DNA of 64,000 nucleotides from Haliotis asinina. Lineage: Eukaryota; Mollusca; Gastropoda; Lepetellida; Haliotidae. Positions 11,457 through 43,445 of the stretch are shown here, in pieces. Positions within the stretch are counted from its first letter, which is position 1. Every line of letters begins with the position of its first letter. The stretch spans positions 10,461,501 through 10,525,500 of the forward strand of contig NC_090287.1 of NCBI RefSeq assembly GCF_037392515.1. The letters are read 5' to 3'. Position numbers and translations under genes: made by a program. Under the pieces are notes generated by a model, which saw nothing but the letters and a program-made list of their open reading frames with translations, was not told the DNA's origin and ran no database searches.

Positions 11457-14150
11457 CCCTTGTCTCAAAATGACAACTGAATGAGACTGGTTAGAACCTT
11501 TCCAACACAATGTACATATACTACTCAAAAAGTTTAAAATGAATACATGATTCTTCCTCACAACTGTAGTTAACTGTCATAGCTTTAACTGCAGTAGGAA
11601 AGGATCAAGTGTTTCTCAATCTGTTTTGTTAAAATACATTTCACAGGCTATGAAAATAAGGTTTTTAAAGGTTTTCATGAGTAATATGTTATCACCTTAG
11701 TATAACAGTTACAACCATGTTGAAATCATATATAGCTGCAGGATTCGTTGTCCACTTGATACATATACAGTCCACCTTCACGTATACAACAGCAGCATTG
11801 AAAGAAGGTTCATCATGATTGTTTGGAAGAGTGCTCTGAACAGTGTTACAGTAATATCATAGGGTGTCCGGTAGACAAATGAGGAAAGACTAATGCAGGT
11901 TTTGAATGTTTACCTTTTTGGGTTATCCCGGGTCACAGGAGGTGATGGCAAACCTGTAACATAATCAGGGTGAATCTGTTTGCCATTAAAAGACTTGAGG
12001 GTGAAACCCCCATATTTTTTCATTTTCATAGAGTGATTAGTTAAGGATAGAAATCTTTCCCACAACTGTGTAAAAGGAAATTGCAGTGCCTTTGATAAAA
12101 GGACCATTCGTGCTTCAACATGCCACAAAAACATGGCTGAACATTCACGTATAACACACACTGAAGGCAGACAATCAGAATGTACTCATTTGGCTTTGAG
12201 CATGTCATTACCCATGAATTTAGAACTGTGAGTGAACAAGGAGAATTTCTTTTGTAACCTTAAATTATTATTACATGAATCACCCCAGCTAATGATGCAG
12301 CGCCTGTTTACATTTGATATACCAAACCCCGCGAAGACTTCCAAGCATTCCAGCAACAGACAGTATTATTACACTTGAACAAAATCCCTCACAAACCAGT
12401 ACCCATAAATGATTCCTATTAAACCCCAAGCATGTATATCACCAACCAACATTTAACCATACAGTTTAAGTGAGATGGCCAGTTTCCCGCATTACAGTAT
12501 AAACAGATCGTTGTAACTATGAACATGGACTGTCAACAATATCATTTACATGAATGTTTGGGCAGACTCAATGGGGATGTTTTATTCCCCCCTGCCCCTT
12601 TGTGTCTCTGATTTTGGTCAGACTTCCATAACTACTTCAGAAGACACCTAAAATGTATCTGCTGCCAAACAAATCAAGTCTGCTTTTTCAATTAAAAAAA
12701 TGTTAAAAAAGCTTGAGTAGTCAAGTATGAGATTTACTGTAAGTCTGTTTTGAAAGTATGCTCCAAAGTATTCACAATTTTTCATTATTAATTTCGTAAT
12801 GAGCTGTTTGTTAAATACATAAAAATAACATGAACAACCATTGTGTCTATAATGTCAGAAATCTAGCAAACACCATTCATTAATTATTATTTCTGGAACA
12901 AAGACGCTTGAAACACACTGCAATGTATGAACATTCTTTTCTGTAAGTGTATCTGGTTTTACTGAGATAGACACGTCACCATTGATCATATCAGGTCACA
13001 TAGACTGTGATATCAATGGTACTGATGCATTGCTTTAAGTATATATTTCAAATGAGGCCACTGCACAACCAATTCTATACCACAACTTCCAGAACTGGGG
13101 TATTGAAAAAAAACAAAACATCTCTCACAGGATGATATGAAATGAATTCATTGTGAATATGTTTACTGCAAGCAGTGAGTCATAACCTTGCACCTTCAGT
13201 GAATTCTTTGACCACATGAAATAAATTTCTTTGTTTCTCATCACTTTTTTTTAAAAAAAAGATGATTTGGTAGGGAGGATTTTGTTTTTGGTTGTGAGAT
13301 CACAACAGCTTCTCCTGGCTGGAATCGTGACCCAACCTGCAGAACTGGGCAGACACATCAAGAACAATGTGTCTATAACTATTGAACAACAACATAATTA
13401 CATTTCACCTGTCAGTGTTCTAGTCTATGACTAATGGCCCCTGTACTGCTGACACAGTTATAAACTCAAGTCTAGGGGGGACAACAGGTGGCCATTTGGA
13501 AAATACAATACTGCATCAAGAAGATACAAGATGACACAAATATTGACAGTGGAATTAGCCAGGGAATACTGTGTTAGCATGTTGAAAGATTTGATCTTTT
13601 ATAAATACCTATCTATCCGATTTACACATCTATACATAAACTTAAAGCAAGATGTAATCACAGAAATAAGAGAATGATAGTCAACTTCATTCACATCCTG
13701 AAACATGGGTTATTCATATCTATTGTTGGAAAGAATTACAATATTTCAAGAAATAAGTCGGTACACTTAATAATGTTCTTTTATCATATGTTAAACAGAT
13801 AGTTGAACTACAACCCTCAGATATGTCTAAATGACATATTTCCTCTACTAGACACTGGTTCCATAAATGAAATATCACATTCATACTGTGATAAGTTCAT
13901 GATTTAAAAAGATGATTTTCAGTAGTCACATATCTAGAATTTACAGTTACTGGGTTGTGAGTTGCAACTGGACAAGCACGAACAAGACTTGTTTTAACAG
14001 CTTGCACTTCACTAACAGACACCTGGATATCTGGTAGAGGAAATACGGTAACTGAAGTGTCAGCAAATGCTGGTGACCAACATGCTAACTACTAGCTAAT
14101 GTTATACATTAACTCAAATAATTTATTTTCTGGAGATTTTAGACATACTA

Positions 14151-14337
14151 CAGTCAAGTCTCGTTAATCCAACATTGTCCGTTGCACAGCAAATTGTCGG
14201 ATTAACAAGGTTGTTGGAGTAAATAATTGACACTACGTTTATAGGTTAAGTTACATTTATTCAATTTGTTGCCAACAAAAGCGTTGAATAAAGCTCATAA
14301 TCATATAAATGGAGGTGGGATTAACAAGACTCGACTG
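14151..14337. mobile_element. TA-flanked MITE, pogo/Tigger-like
   Basis: Begins CAGTCAAGTCTCGTTAATCC and ends with the near-inverse GGATTAACAAGACTCGACTG, flanked by TA on both sides (14149-14150, 14338-14339). CAGT..A(C/G)TCTCGTTAATCC ends with TA duplication are characteristic of pogo/Tigger-type Tc1-mariner elements. At 187 bp with no coding sequence it is a MITE. Confidence 0.75.
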
Positions 14338-15154
14338 TACATTAATTACTGGTAACACATGGGATGTACAGATGTAATCTTGAAGGCGTGATCAGCCCAT
14401 GAAACTCACTTTCATGGTGAAAGAGCAGTATATTTTATATCTGGATGCATAAATATTGTAGAACTTGAGTAGAGAACAACAAAGAAATAGAATATTTAGG
14501 AAATTCTGATAAAACATTTCAGATGGCACTAGAAAGGTGCATTGTGTGAAGAGAGTGTTATGTTAATACTTGCACGTCTTCAACCGGGAAGAAAATATCT
14601 GTCTGTGAGACATAGTGATAAACACACCGTGGCATGGAACACAGTTTAAAGGAATCTACAAACAGATTCAGTGTAAGATAATTCAGGTATTGATTGTTAC
14701 AAGGTAGCACTGTCATGAGAAACACCTGCAACGTTCATGGAGCGTTTCTACAGGCAAGTCAGGAGTTGGTCCTCTGAAACAAGCTACCAAAGTAACTCCA
14801 ACTAACAATTAACTTGTGTGGGAGATCTTATGTTACACTTGTTTATATTATGTCATTATTTCATATGGTTGTGTGGGCCAAACATAATGATACTTTTTCA
14901 GAGCTATATACAGTTTGGGGGTTTTGCTTGTAAAAACAGCTTTGAAGACTAGATTGTATTTCAAAGGTAATGATATGGCTTGCCAAAGTTATGTTACCAT
15001 GGTTTACACTGAATGTTACAAATACACAAAAGCCTGTTAGACTAATTTTACTGAGAAACAGTTTTCTTTATCTCATTATGTGAAAGGAATATTGTCATAT
15101 TGTTAGACACCTTGGTGAGATTCCATTTCTATATTATATTACAAGCTCATCTGG

Positions 15155-15160
15155 TTTATT
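15155..15160 (-). terminator. Candidate UGP2 poly(A) signal
   Basis: TTTATT on the plus strand (AATAAA on the minus) lies about 300 bp downstream of the UGP2 stop, a plausible UTR length. Other hexamers occur further downstream, so this is only the nearest candidate. Confidence 0.3.
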
Positions 15161-15453
15161 ATATCAATTTACTGTCATATATTCAAAAACATTCTTTCCA
15201 AAACAGCCACACAAGTAACTAACAATTACATTATTAAATTTTCACTCCCTAAATCCACTTCCAACTGAGCAGTGATTAAAAATGATAACCACACTGAGCC
15301 CATTCGAATAACTTTTCCAAGAACCCATTCTTACACAACACTGGATATCTCATCTAATGAAAGTGTATGGACAATTCATAATATATACAATTTGCACACA
15401 TATAGGGAGAGCATGGTAATGCCATGAACAAACAATAGTTCTAATTCTTCATC

Positions 15454-34531
<19,078 letters not shown>

Positions 34532-35004
34532 CTGAAATGATCATTTGAAAAAAATTACATGAACCATGTTACCATTGACACCTCGATTCTGTCAAAGTGA
34601 AATCAATATGCGCAACACCTGTACATCTGGATGTAGCACAAGATAGCTGTTGTAATTTTAATTGTTGGTTAACAGAAGTAACAGACTGAAAACCAAGCTG
34701 AAATCAGAAAACAATTCAAACTTAAGTTTGACAATTCTTCTTGTCAGTTTTGCAACCAGTGAAGCACAGTGAAAAATTTATTCTAATACATTATATCACT
34801 GCTGCTTGTATGCTATGGGAATAGCATCTGAAACCCTGTGATCTAAACATAAATGAAATGAGTTATTTAGTGTCTTGTTTTTCTTTACTGGAATAGTAAT
34901 GTTGAAATTGAAAACTAGCATGCCATTTGCACTTATGAGAGGGTTATACTGAGTCTACAGTCTACCAGTTGTCCAACTTCCATTTTGGTGGAACTTACAG
35001 TGGC

Positions 35005-35095
35005 TGAGCAGGTTGGGCAACTGGCGTTGTGAGCTGGCAATTAGGTGTGTGGGTTTGAATCCTACATGGGACTCAGCCCAACAAAAAGTACTAGA
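35005..35095 (+). mobile_element. tRNA-derived SINE fragment, family C
   Basis: GGTTGGGCAACTGGCGTTGTG then GGTGTGTGGGTTTGAATCCTA gives a B-box (GGTTTGAATCC). It is followed by CATGGGACTCAGC, similar to the copies at 52665 and 56965. No tRNA acceptor stem is seen. Confidence 0.45.
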
Positions 35096-36934
35096 ATCTG
35101 TGCTTTACTAAGACAGTGTAATCCCAAGTATAATATATGTTGCATTTGACCACTTTCTAAATGGCATTGTGTTATCATAATATGCTATTTAATGCCATTA
35201 AGGCAATCTGATGCTCAAGTTTGTGTCATGCAGTGAAGCTGCCAGCACAGTAGATGACAAGGACAAAGCAATCTGCATAAAGTGATTTAATCACTGTGCA
35301 ACTGACCTTTCACTTAACCATCATCCATTGTAATGTGCCAGTCATCTTAAACTGGTATGGAAAATATGTAAATACACCTGTTTTTATGCAAGTGACTTGT
35401 CATAGCAACTACAATAAATCTGATATTTTATATGGTTTCCATTCCATTTGATTTCTGTTGCTGTGATACTGATTCTACAGTGGTGAACAGGCTTCAATGT
35501 TTGAATAAGCTATTTCTCAACCTAGGGGTGTATTGAATTTGTGAATATTCGTGAATGATTTGAAAACTATTACCATATAATTACCACATATAGGTGCATG
35601 CTAGTAAACACAAGGAAAATAATATCCTGGTTTTATAATACATGGACAATAACCTGTGAATCATCACTGACAAAGAGGGAAAAATGAAGTCACGCATTGA
35701 AAGTCCATAACTGCTGGACCGGTTTGACAAGTGGTTGACATTGGGATCATCAGTGATTCAGGATCCATGAAGTGTGACATCCCTTTGCATCATTTTGCAC
35801 ACAGATGCATTTACCAGGAGTCCAGATAAGGGTCGCGTGGCCTATGTACGGATACAAAATATGCATTTTGCGGTTGGATATAATTTTGAAAACGTACCAT
35901 TAATTTCCATTCAGTACTCTAAATGTACTCTGAAAGTCTTCCTGTACGCCTACACTAAACAAATATGAAGTACCTACCTCTGTTGTTGAAAAATGATCTA
36001 TTACACATGACTTTCCAGTGAAACATCACAACCTTCACAGTCAATGCCAATTATGGTCACTAAAAGATTTGATGTATTGTCTATAAAATGTCAAATGACA
36101 CTTTTCTGTTGCAAGAACCTTGCCCGGAGAGCCACCATTAAAGCCCAACAGCAATACAGGAACAATTCTTTAGAGCAGTACTGATTGTCATAATAATGCA
36201 TATGTCTTACTCAACCTTTGGGCTAACTGATTATATACTAGCCCTAGGATGAATTTTCTATTGTTAAGTCCTACACCCTGCTATACCTGTCTGCACCTGT
36301 GTTTATTATCATGTTTTGTCAGCTATCTAGCATTTCATCTAATAGAAAGAATATCTTACTAACTTGGCATGCATATAAAATCATATCAGTACAATTCATA
36401 AAAATAGATCAATAGAATATTAATATTGAATTTGTACATGAAGGGTTTTAAAAGAACAGAGTTTAGCATCAAGGGGCTAAACATGAGTTTTACGATAATG
36501 AAGTTTTTTGAAGCACTTTTTGGCTTGTGAACTGTAAGGTTAAATATCACATAAACTGTTTATTGTATATACCACCTGCAAACATACAAATATGAATTAT
36601 TTGAGAAAATGGTGACATCTTAAGTTTTAGTAGTATTACATCATATGCCCACACAATATTGGATATATGCAAATATAAGAACATGACTTATCTGACAAAC
36701 GTGATGAAATTTTCAGTCGGCAAATACACATAACAAGCAACAAATGTCACACCAGGAAACAGATATTAATGTGCACGGCCGCAGACATAAATACATACGA
36801 TTGCATAAGTTGTTTCACACAACATGACAATCACATTCACAATCGCACCACAGGAGAAAGGACATCACTATAAACAAGTGGTGAGATGGTACCAATCTGA
36901 TTAAGTCCAGCTTAGGTTTAGCATTGTCTGCTAC

Positions 36935-37480
36935 ATGATTGTGGATGTTCCTGTTTGTTCTAACAAGGTTGCTGGTGGTGTTTATGGTTGTGGATGTTCC
37001 TGTTTGTTCTAACAAGGTTGCTGGTGGTGTTTATGGTGGTTGATGTTCCTGTTTGTTCTAACAAGGTTGCTGGTGGTGTTTATGTTTGTGGATGTTCCTG
37101 TTTGTTCTAACAAGGTTGCTGGTGGTGTTTATGGTTGTGGATGTTCTTGTATGTTCTAACAAGGTTGCTGGCAGTGTTTATGGTTGTGGATGTTCCTGTT
37201 TGTTCTAACAAGGTTGCTGGCAGTGTTTATGTTTGTGGATGTTCCTGTTTGTTCTAACAAGGTTGCTGGTGGTGTTTATGGTTGTGGATGTTCCTGTTTG
37301 TTCTAACAAGGTTGCTGGTGGTGTTTATGGTTGTGGATGTTCTTGTATGTTCTAACAAGGTTGCTGGCAGTGTTTATGGTTGTGGATGTACCTGTTTGTT
37401 CTAACAATGTTGCTGGTAGTGTTTATGCTTGTGGATGTTCCTGTTTGTTCTAACAAGGTTGCAGGTAGTGTTAATGCTTG
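36935..37480. repeat. 49-bp tandem array
   Basis: About eleven units of GTTTATGGTTGTGGATGTTC, CTGTTTGTTCTAACAAGG, TTGCTGGTGGT. Units vary in a few bases: TTCTTGTATG versus TTCCTGTTTG, and GGCAGT versus GGTGGT. The minus strand of the first units is open, giving a short spurious frame. Confidence 0.9.
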
Positions 37481-37739
37481 TGGATGATCCTGTATGTTGT
37501 GGATGTTATTCACTACTGATCAACTGTCACAGTGACAACAGATTGTGTCTGCTGAAGTCTGTATTTGTGGTCAGGAAACATACTATTCCTTATAACTGCT
37601 CATAAAAAGACTATGTAATACCAACATTCTGCCTCGCCTCTTTAATTTCTTATTGTGTGTTTCTGGTACTTCATGCAATAATCACAGAGCTGACAGAATA
37701 ATGAGAAAATATGGCAACATGGCCATGTACCGATAACCA

Positions 37740-38490
37740 TTACAGTGGACAATGTGGCATCATGACCATGTAGGCATTATAATGGGAAAATGTGGCATTA
37801 TGACCATGTACACTTTATAATGTGGGAAATGTGGCATCATGACCATTTAGGCTTTATAATGTGGGAAATGTGGCATCATGACCATTTAGGCTTTATAATG
37901 TGGGAAATGTGGCATCATGACCATGTAGGCATTATGATGTGGGAAATGTGGCATCATGACCACGTAGGCATTATAATGTGGAAAATGTGGCATCATGACC
38001 ATGTACTCTTTATAATGGGAAAATGTGGCATCATGACCATGTAGGCATTATAATGTGGGAAATGTGGCATCATGACCATGTAGGCATTATAATTTGGACA
38101 ATGTGGCATCATGACCATGTAGGCATTATAAAGTGGGAACATGTGGCATCATGACCATGTAGGCATTATAATGTGGGAAATGTGGCATTATGACCATGTA
38201 GGCATTATAATGTAGGAAATGTGGCATCATGACCATGTAGACTTTATAATGTGGAAAATGTGGCATCATGACAATGTAGACTTTATAATGTGGAAAATGT
38301 GGCATCATGACCATGTAGGCATTAAAATGTGGGAAATGTGGCATCATGACCATGTAGGCATTATAATGTGGGAAATGTGGCATCATGACCATGTAGGCAT
38401 TATAATGTGGGAAATGTGGCATCATGACCATGTAGGCATTATAATGTGGGAAATGTGGCATCATGACCATGTAGGCATTATAATGGTGGG
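37740..38490. repeat. 39-bp tandem array, open on both strands
   Basis: About nineteen units of GGCATTATAATGTGGGAAAT followed by GTGGCATCATGACCATGTA. As 39 is a multiple of three, each unit keeps frame. The plus strand reads MWHHDHVGIIMWE and the minus strand MPHFPHYNAYMVM repeatedly. The frames break at units with small indels. There is no start context, splice site or known family, so I treat it as satellite DNA. Confidence 0.9.
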
Positions 38491-39332
38491 CATTTAGTAG
38501 GCAACATAGTGATACAGACATTATATGATATTGCGGCAAAATGGCAATGTACGTATAACAAATAAGCTTAAGCTGTTCAGCATGGGGATGTAGGCTGAGT
38601 TATTGTTCAAGGATATAAATCTGTCACTGAAATGAAATAAATAACTAAAACAATTTGACATGCCAGCTGGGTTGGTATCTATAGATGTGAACTTAACAAT
38701 AATGTACAAACCCTTATTGCTGCTGGGTCTATAAATGATAATAATGAAATCCTGGCCAAAAGTTATACTTTTGATGATAAACAACAGGATATTAAAACAG
38801 TTCTACCACTAAACCACATATCTACCGAACAATTCATGAGCATAAGGATAATTCCTGTCACCATTTATTTAAAAGGGAAACAAAGAAAATTCATAAATTT
38901 GTGTCTTGAAACAATTTTGAAGCTTTCTTTTGGTAAAATACATAACAAGATATATTAGATATCTTTTTACAAGAGAGACAAACAAGAATATATACAATAT
39001 TGGTACCTAGACCAGGGATTGGGAAAGGCATGGGCCATTTTGAACATTAGAATAAAAATTGTAACATTAAAATATGGAAGTTTACTACTGATACATGGGC
39101 AGTGGACCATTCAGAATTCAGGAAATGGCTCAATAATCCTGAAAATGGTCCACTGTCAAAGTTCTCTTTCCTAATCCCTGCTACACTATTTCATAAACAT
39201 GATAAACGGAAGTCACAGAAATTAATAAGCAGCCTCATTAATAACAGTCATCATGAAGTGCATACTGTCTGGATATTGTAGTGCATACTGTCTGCAATAT
39301 GTCTCAATTACTGCAAACATGAAAATACTTAC

Positions 39333-39392
39333 CACAGGATCTTTATAAGCAAAATGTATCCAATTTAAACCAAGAATTGAAGCAATATCCAT
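39333..39392 (-). CDS. Candidate first coding exon of UGP2
   Basis: The minus strand has an ATG at 39392 followed by 20 sense codons (MDIASILGLNWIHFAYKDPV) and a strong donor, GTAAGTATT, in phase 0. That is exactly the phase needed by the UGP2 exon that opens at 34531 with TAFVRGHRRTPSD. The frame is also open further upstream, to an ATG at 39434. UGP2 N-termini are short and poorly conserved, so homology cannot confirm it. A chance match is quite possible over 25 kb of searchable sequence. Confidence 0.25.
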
Positions 39393-41233
39393 AGCAACAA
39401 TATGGTTATTGACTACACATGTGTACATCAACAAATAAGCAAAATGTCAGTTAGTTATAAAAAAACTAACGTCAGGACAAATATTTTAGTCTTTATCACA
39501 GGTTGCACAATTTAACATTTCATCAATCATTATTCAAATTTTGAAACACCAGAAGTGTTAGGATAGGAACATCAAATAGAAATAAACTTAGCCATGAATC
39601 CCTAGAAGAAAGATTTACTATTAACACTGTCCTATATATCTACACTATCCAGGTGCACCCAACATAGGTATCAACCAATCAAATCCTACCATGTTTACAT
39701 ATACATTGCTCAGCTGTCAATCACAGATTTCTGTTTACATAGACTTAGTGTATTTCAGCGACTTCTGCTCATCAAAATAACACCAACAGAAAACAGTCCG
39801 GGCACATTTTCCATTACATTAATGACATTCATAAGATTAGCAACATACGTTCATTCTATTCACCGACATAGACCAGTGACTGCAACATCTTGTTGTCTTC
39901 ATCAATAATACACCGAACAAGACGTCTTCTGGTTGTAAAGTTCATTAAAAAAGAACAAGGAAATCATGAAATTTCAGCTTCATAATTTTATCAGGCAGAT
40001 TTCCTTTTTTTAAAAGTGACTGAGATATTAAACAAATAACTCCATAGCTTCAGAAAGATATAAACAATAATTACATACTTTTGCCATATCTTACATACTC
40101 CCATAATTTTGACAGATATACAATATCATTTTGCCATATTGATTACACCAACAACACTCAAATATTGTATGAACCTGGTCCAGCTAAAATTGTTAACTTG
40201 TGTTGCTAGAATACACTACCTGATGGAGGGGAAAGAGCTGGCAATTGAAAACCATTCGTCTGGAACAAGTTGTGTATTAGATGGTTAGTCAAACTGGGCT
40301 AGTCAGAATGAAAATCAATCACCCAAACTTTTTTTAAGAATCATTAATTAGTACACATGTAATAGCTTTCATTGGCTGATCTTATTTGAATTTCACAACA
40401 CCCAAGGCTTGTACTAGTGGTTTAAATTTTGGCATGAAATTCTATATATGACTGTGATGTCATGTATGTTGTCACAATGCTATAACTGACATTTGATGTA
40501 GAATAAAACCTGGTTTTGTTTGTTATATCCAATTCTTGGGACACATCCACACCCACGCCTATCATATGTTCCAGTGAAGCAGTTTCTTTTATATTATAAG
40601 TTATATTCCATTGTTGATGACTATCCTGTAATTCAGGACATCTCACTTAAAACATAATCAGTTGGACGCAACTGGAATACTATTTCAAAGAGACTGATCT
40701 GCATCATAACTTGCAACTGTGTAATGTAAATGACGGATTGCTTGTTTTTGATTTTGGTGTTATGAAATTTTCTGTTTGTAAGTAATGTAATGATTAAATA
40801 TGTTTTTTAAACAAATTTATGTAAACTTTGTACTGAAATGTATATGAATACAGACTTGGTATCACTGCTATATTGCTGAAATATTTGTCATGAAATGTAA
40901 AACCCGACTCAACACATCTCAACTGAAGCCTGACTAAATAATGCCTTTGAGAAAGCAGTCAAATGCAAAGTTGTAAATACTGACATTAAATGCAACTGAA
41001 TTGTTTTTAAAAGGCTTGTGTATTCACATAATTGCTAATGGTAGAATAATGGTAATAAGCATGCCGTCAGTGTAGACCTAGTTTACCCAGAGATTTGATA
41101 CAAATGAAAAACCTTTAAATTTGTTGCAACAGCTGGAAAAATACAAAACTGATCAGCTGGAGACTGTAGCTGTGTTTTGTTGCAATTGATCGATTTCTTA
41201 CATGATTCATTTGCTATAATGCATCTGTCAGGG

Positions 41234-41300
41234 TGAGTGAGTGAGTGAGTGAGTGAGTGAGTTTTACACCGCTTTCAGCAATACTCAAGGAATATCACAA
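41234..41300 (-). repeat. SINE family B tail fragment with GAGT repeat
   Basis: Seven GTGA repeats, then TTTTACACCGCTTTCAGCAAT and ACTCAAGGAATATCAC: the 3' end of a family B SINE in reverse, truncated after about 65 bp. Confidence 0.65.
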
Positions 41301-41769
41301 TGTGCACAAGTGCTGAAAAAGTTATTGATACATTAATGTGTCCTGTCTCCATCTTTTTTCGCACACCTGTCTGTCCCTTGTCTCCTGTCTCCTCCCTTGT
41401 AATAAATAGTGAACTGTATCAATGCTTTAATAGACTTTTTTGATTAATAGGGCATAAATTAAAGAGTTGGGCTGATATTGTGGTTATGATCTGCGTTTCA
41501 TTGAGTATTTTATGTTTATTAGTTTTCAAGTTAGACTGGAATTCATCAATCCACTTTGAGCCAAATGGACTGTAGGTTCAGGAAATCTGTCATCTCATGG
41601 ACTCTACTGTATTGCCATATGTAATCATTATGATTGGGATAAGTCTATATAGAGAATTGATCACTGACTTGTAACAGCCATGATACCTCAGATGACACAG
41701 TTATGTACATAAGGCAACCCTATTAAATATGGAGAGGCAGTTTATGCATGTATTATATGAACATTACAT

Positions 41770-42016
41770 TTGGTTGGTTGGTTTGTGATTCATCCTGCCC
41801 CAGTATTCCTGCTATGTTACAATCAAAGTCTGTGAATAAACGGGTCTGGACCAGACAATCCAGAAATAAACAGCAAGACCATCGATCTACACAACTGAGA
41901 TACATCATGCCATGTGTCAATCATGTTAGCATACCTGACCACCTGATCCCATTAGTAGCATCTTGTGGCAAGCACAGGTTGCTGAAGACCAATTCTAACC
42001 ACAATCTGCACAGGTA
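41770..42016 (-). mobile_element. SINE family A, diverged
   Basis: CAGTATTCCTGCTATGTTAC, GGTCTGGACCAGACAATCCA, CATGTGTCAATCATGTTAGC, CCTGACCACCTGATCCCATT, AGCACAGGTTGCTGAAGACC. The GTGAG head repeats are absent. Confidence 0.8.
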
Positions 42017-42557
42017 ACATGATGTTTGGTGTACAAAAACTGACTTCTGTTTTTGCTTTAGGTTTACCATGTATTTGGACTTAAACACAGTACACACAAA
42101 GTCTGTGATCTAACCTACTCAGCAGGGGTTAAAAAATCCCATTGCTAGACGCCTGTGACAGGTCAGTTTTCATTTCGGGCAGTCAAATAATGGTATCTTT
42201 CTAGTTCATGGGCTATTAGATAATTTCATCCTTTGGTTTCAAACTGCAAATAAACTTGGATTTCAGTTCATATCCGCTCAAAATGCAGCTATTTAAATTT
42301 TAAAGGGAATTTAAATGGTACTGAAGTAGAACTATCTTTCTTGCTATTTATCATTTCTAAATAAATAGTCCACTAAACATTAATATCAAATACCATGTTG
42401 ATGTCTTCTTTAATAATTTCGCCATCAAAGTCTCAATGCCCTCTGGCAAGTGGCTTCTAAAAACATTTTGAATCCCTGCTCAGCCCCTTCAGCTTTCACA
42501 AAATGGAAGTTTGCCAACTGGTATTCTGTTTCAAATAGTCTTGGTATCTTTCCAGTA

Positions 42558-42715
42558 AGTGAGTGAGTATTTTTTATGCCGCTTTTAGCAATATATCAGC
42601 AATTTCACGGCAGGGAATACCAGAAATGGGCTTCACACATTGTACCCATGTGGGGAATAAAACCTGGGTGTTTGGTGTGTTTTAACTGCTCTCCTACTCG
42701 ACCCTTCCTCCAATA
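42558..42715 (-). mobile_element. SINE family B
   Basis: AGTGAGTGAGTATTTTTTATG, CCGCTTTTAGCAATATATCAG, GAAATGGGCTTCACACATTG, ACCCATGTGGGGAATAAAAC. In reverse this is the tRNA-headed family; the B-box (GGTTTTATTCC on the minus strand) is slightly altered. Confidence 0.8.
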
Positions 42716-43051
42716 AGTGAATGCATGTCAAGCATGGGAACTATGAATACACAATGCCTTCGTACATGAATAACTAATTTAAGTTCAAAATTAAAAGAAT
42801 GAATTAAATTCAGGAAAATTTATGGTGCGATACAAATTTGAACGCACAAGTGAATCCATTCAACAGTCCTGCTTATCACAGTGCATATCTTTCATAATGA
42901 GGACATTCCTACAAGGTAAATGTTATTCTTTATTCATTCAGTAATCTTGTACAATTTATAAATATCCCTAACTATTTTTGTCCAGTATATATTGCTTTGT
43001 TATATTCAGGATACAGGATAGAATCTGTAGCTACCTATGGTTGAATCTCTG

Positions 43052-43258
43052 GTGAGTGAGTGAGTGTGTGAGTGTGTGAGTGTGTGAGTGAGTGAGTGTG
43101 TGAGTGTGTGAGTGAGTGAGTGAGTTTGCCACTGATTTCATCAATATTCCAGCAATATCACAGTGAGACACCAGATATGGGCTTCACACCCATGTGGGCA
43201 AACCCGGGTTGTCGGCATAATGAACAAATGCTTTAACCATCAAGCTACCCCACTGCCC
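43052..43258 (-). mobile_element. SINE family B with expanded GTGAGTGT repeats
   Basis: About 70 bp of mixed GTGAG/GTGTGAG repeats precede TCAATATTCCAGCAATATCAC, GATATGGGCTTCACACCC, CATGTGGGCAAACCCGGG and TTTAACCATCAAGCTACCCC. The repeat head is the longest of its kind here and likely length-variable. Confidence 0.85.
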
Positions 43259-43299
43259 CTCTGATGGGACAGACTTGCAGTGATAGAAATATAAACACA

Positions 43300-43445
43300 T
43301 CCTTGATAAAGCATAGAATTTTATGGATAACAACTTTTTGTTTATTTCACAGAGCTGAAACTTGGAACTGTGTTTGAATCTGCACTGAAATGTCACTCTG
43401 TGCAATAAACAAGAAGTTGTTAATCCATAAAGCTGTATGCTTTAT
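43300..43445. repeat. Inverted element, GAAGTTG-ATCCATAAA family
   Basis: TAAAGCATAGAATTTTATGG then ATAACAACTTTTTG at the left faces AAGAAGTTGTTAATCCATAA and AGCTGTATGCTTTATAA at the right, about 90 bp apart. The terminal words equal those of the elements at 9.5, 55.7 and 56.8 kb. No hammerhead core is recognisable inside. Confidence 0.65.

Larger units (their letters stand above)
10501..15453. other. Gene-free stretch between convergent 3' ends
   Basis: Five kilobases between the stop of the plus-strand gene and the stop of UGP2. The outer parts should be 3' UTRs. No open frame here has recognisable similarity or good splice context. Apart from the short TA-flanked MITE at 14151 I see no clear mobile element, making this the most repeat-poor stretch of the window. 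Confidence 0.5.

Noticed and set aside
37790-38539. His/Met-rich repeat proteins on both strands
   Set aside because: Fully explained by a 39-bp satellite whose unit is a multiple of three; no start context, splice sites or homology.
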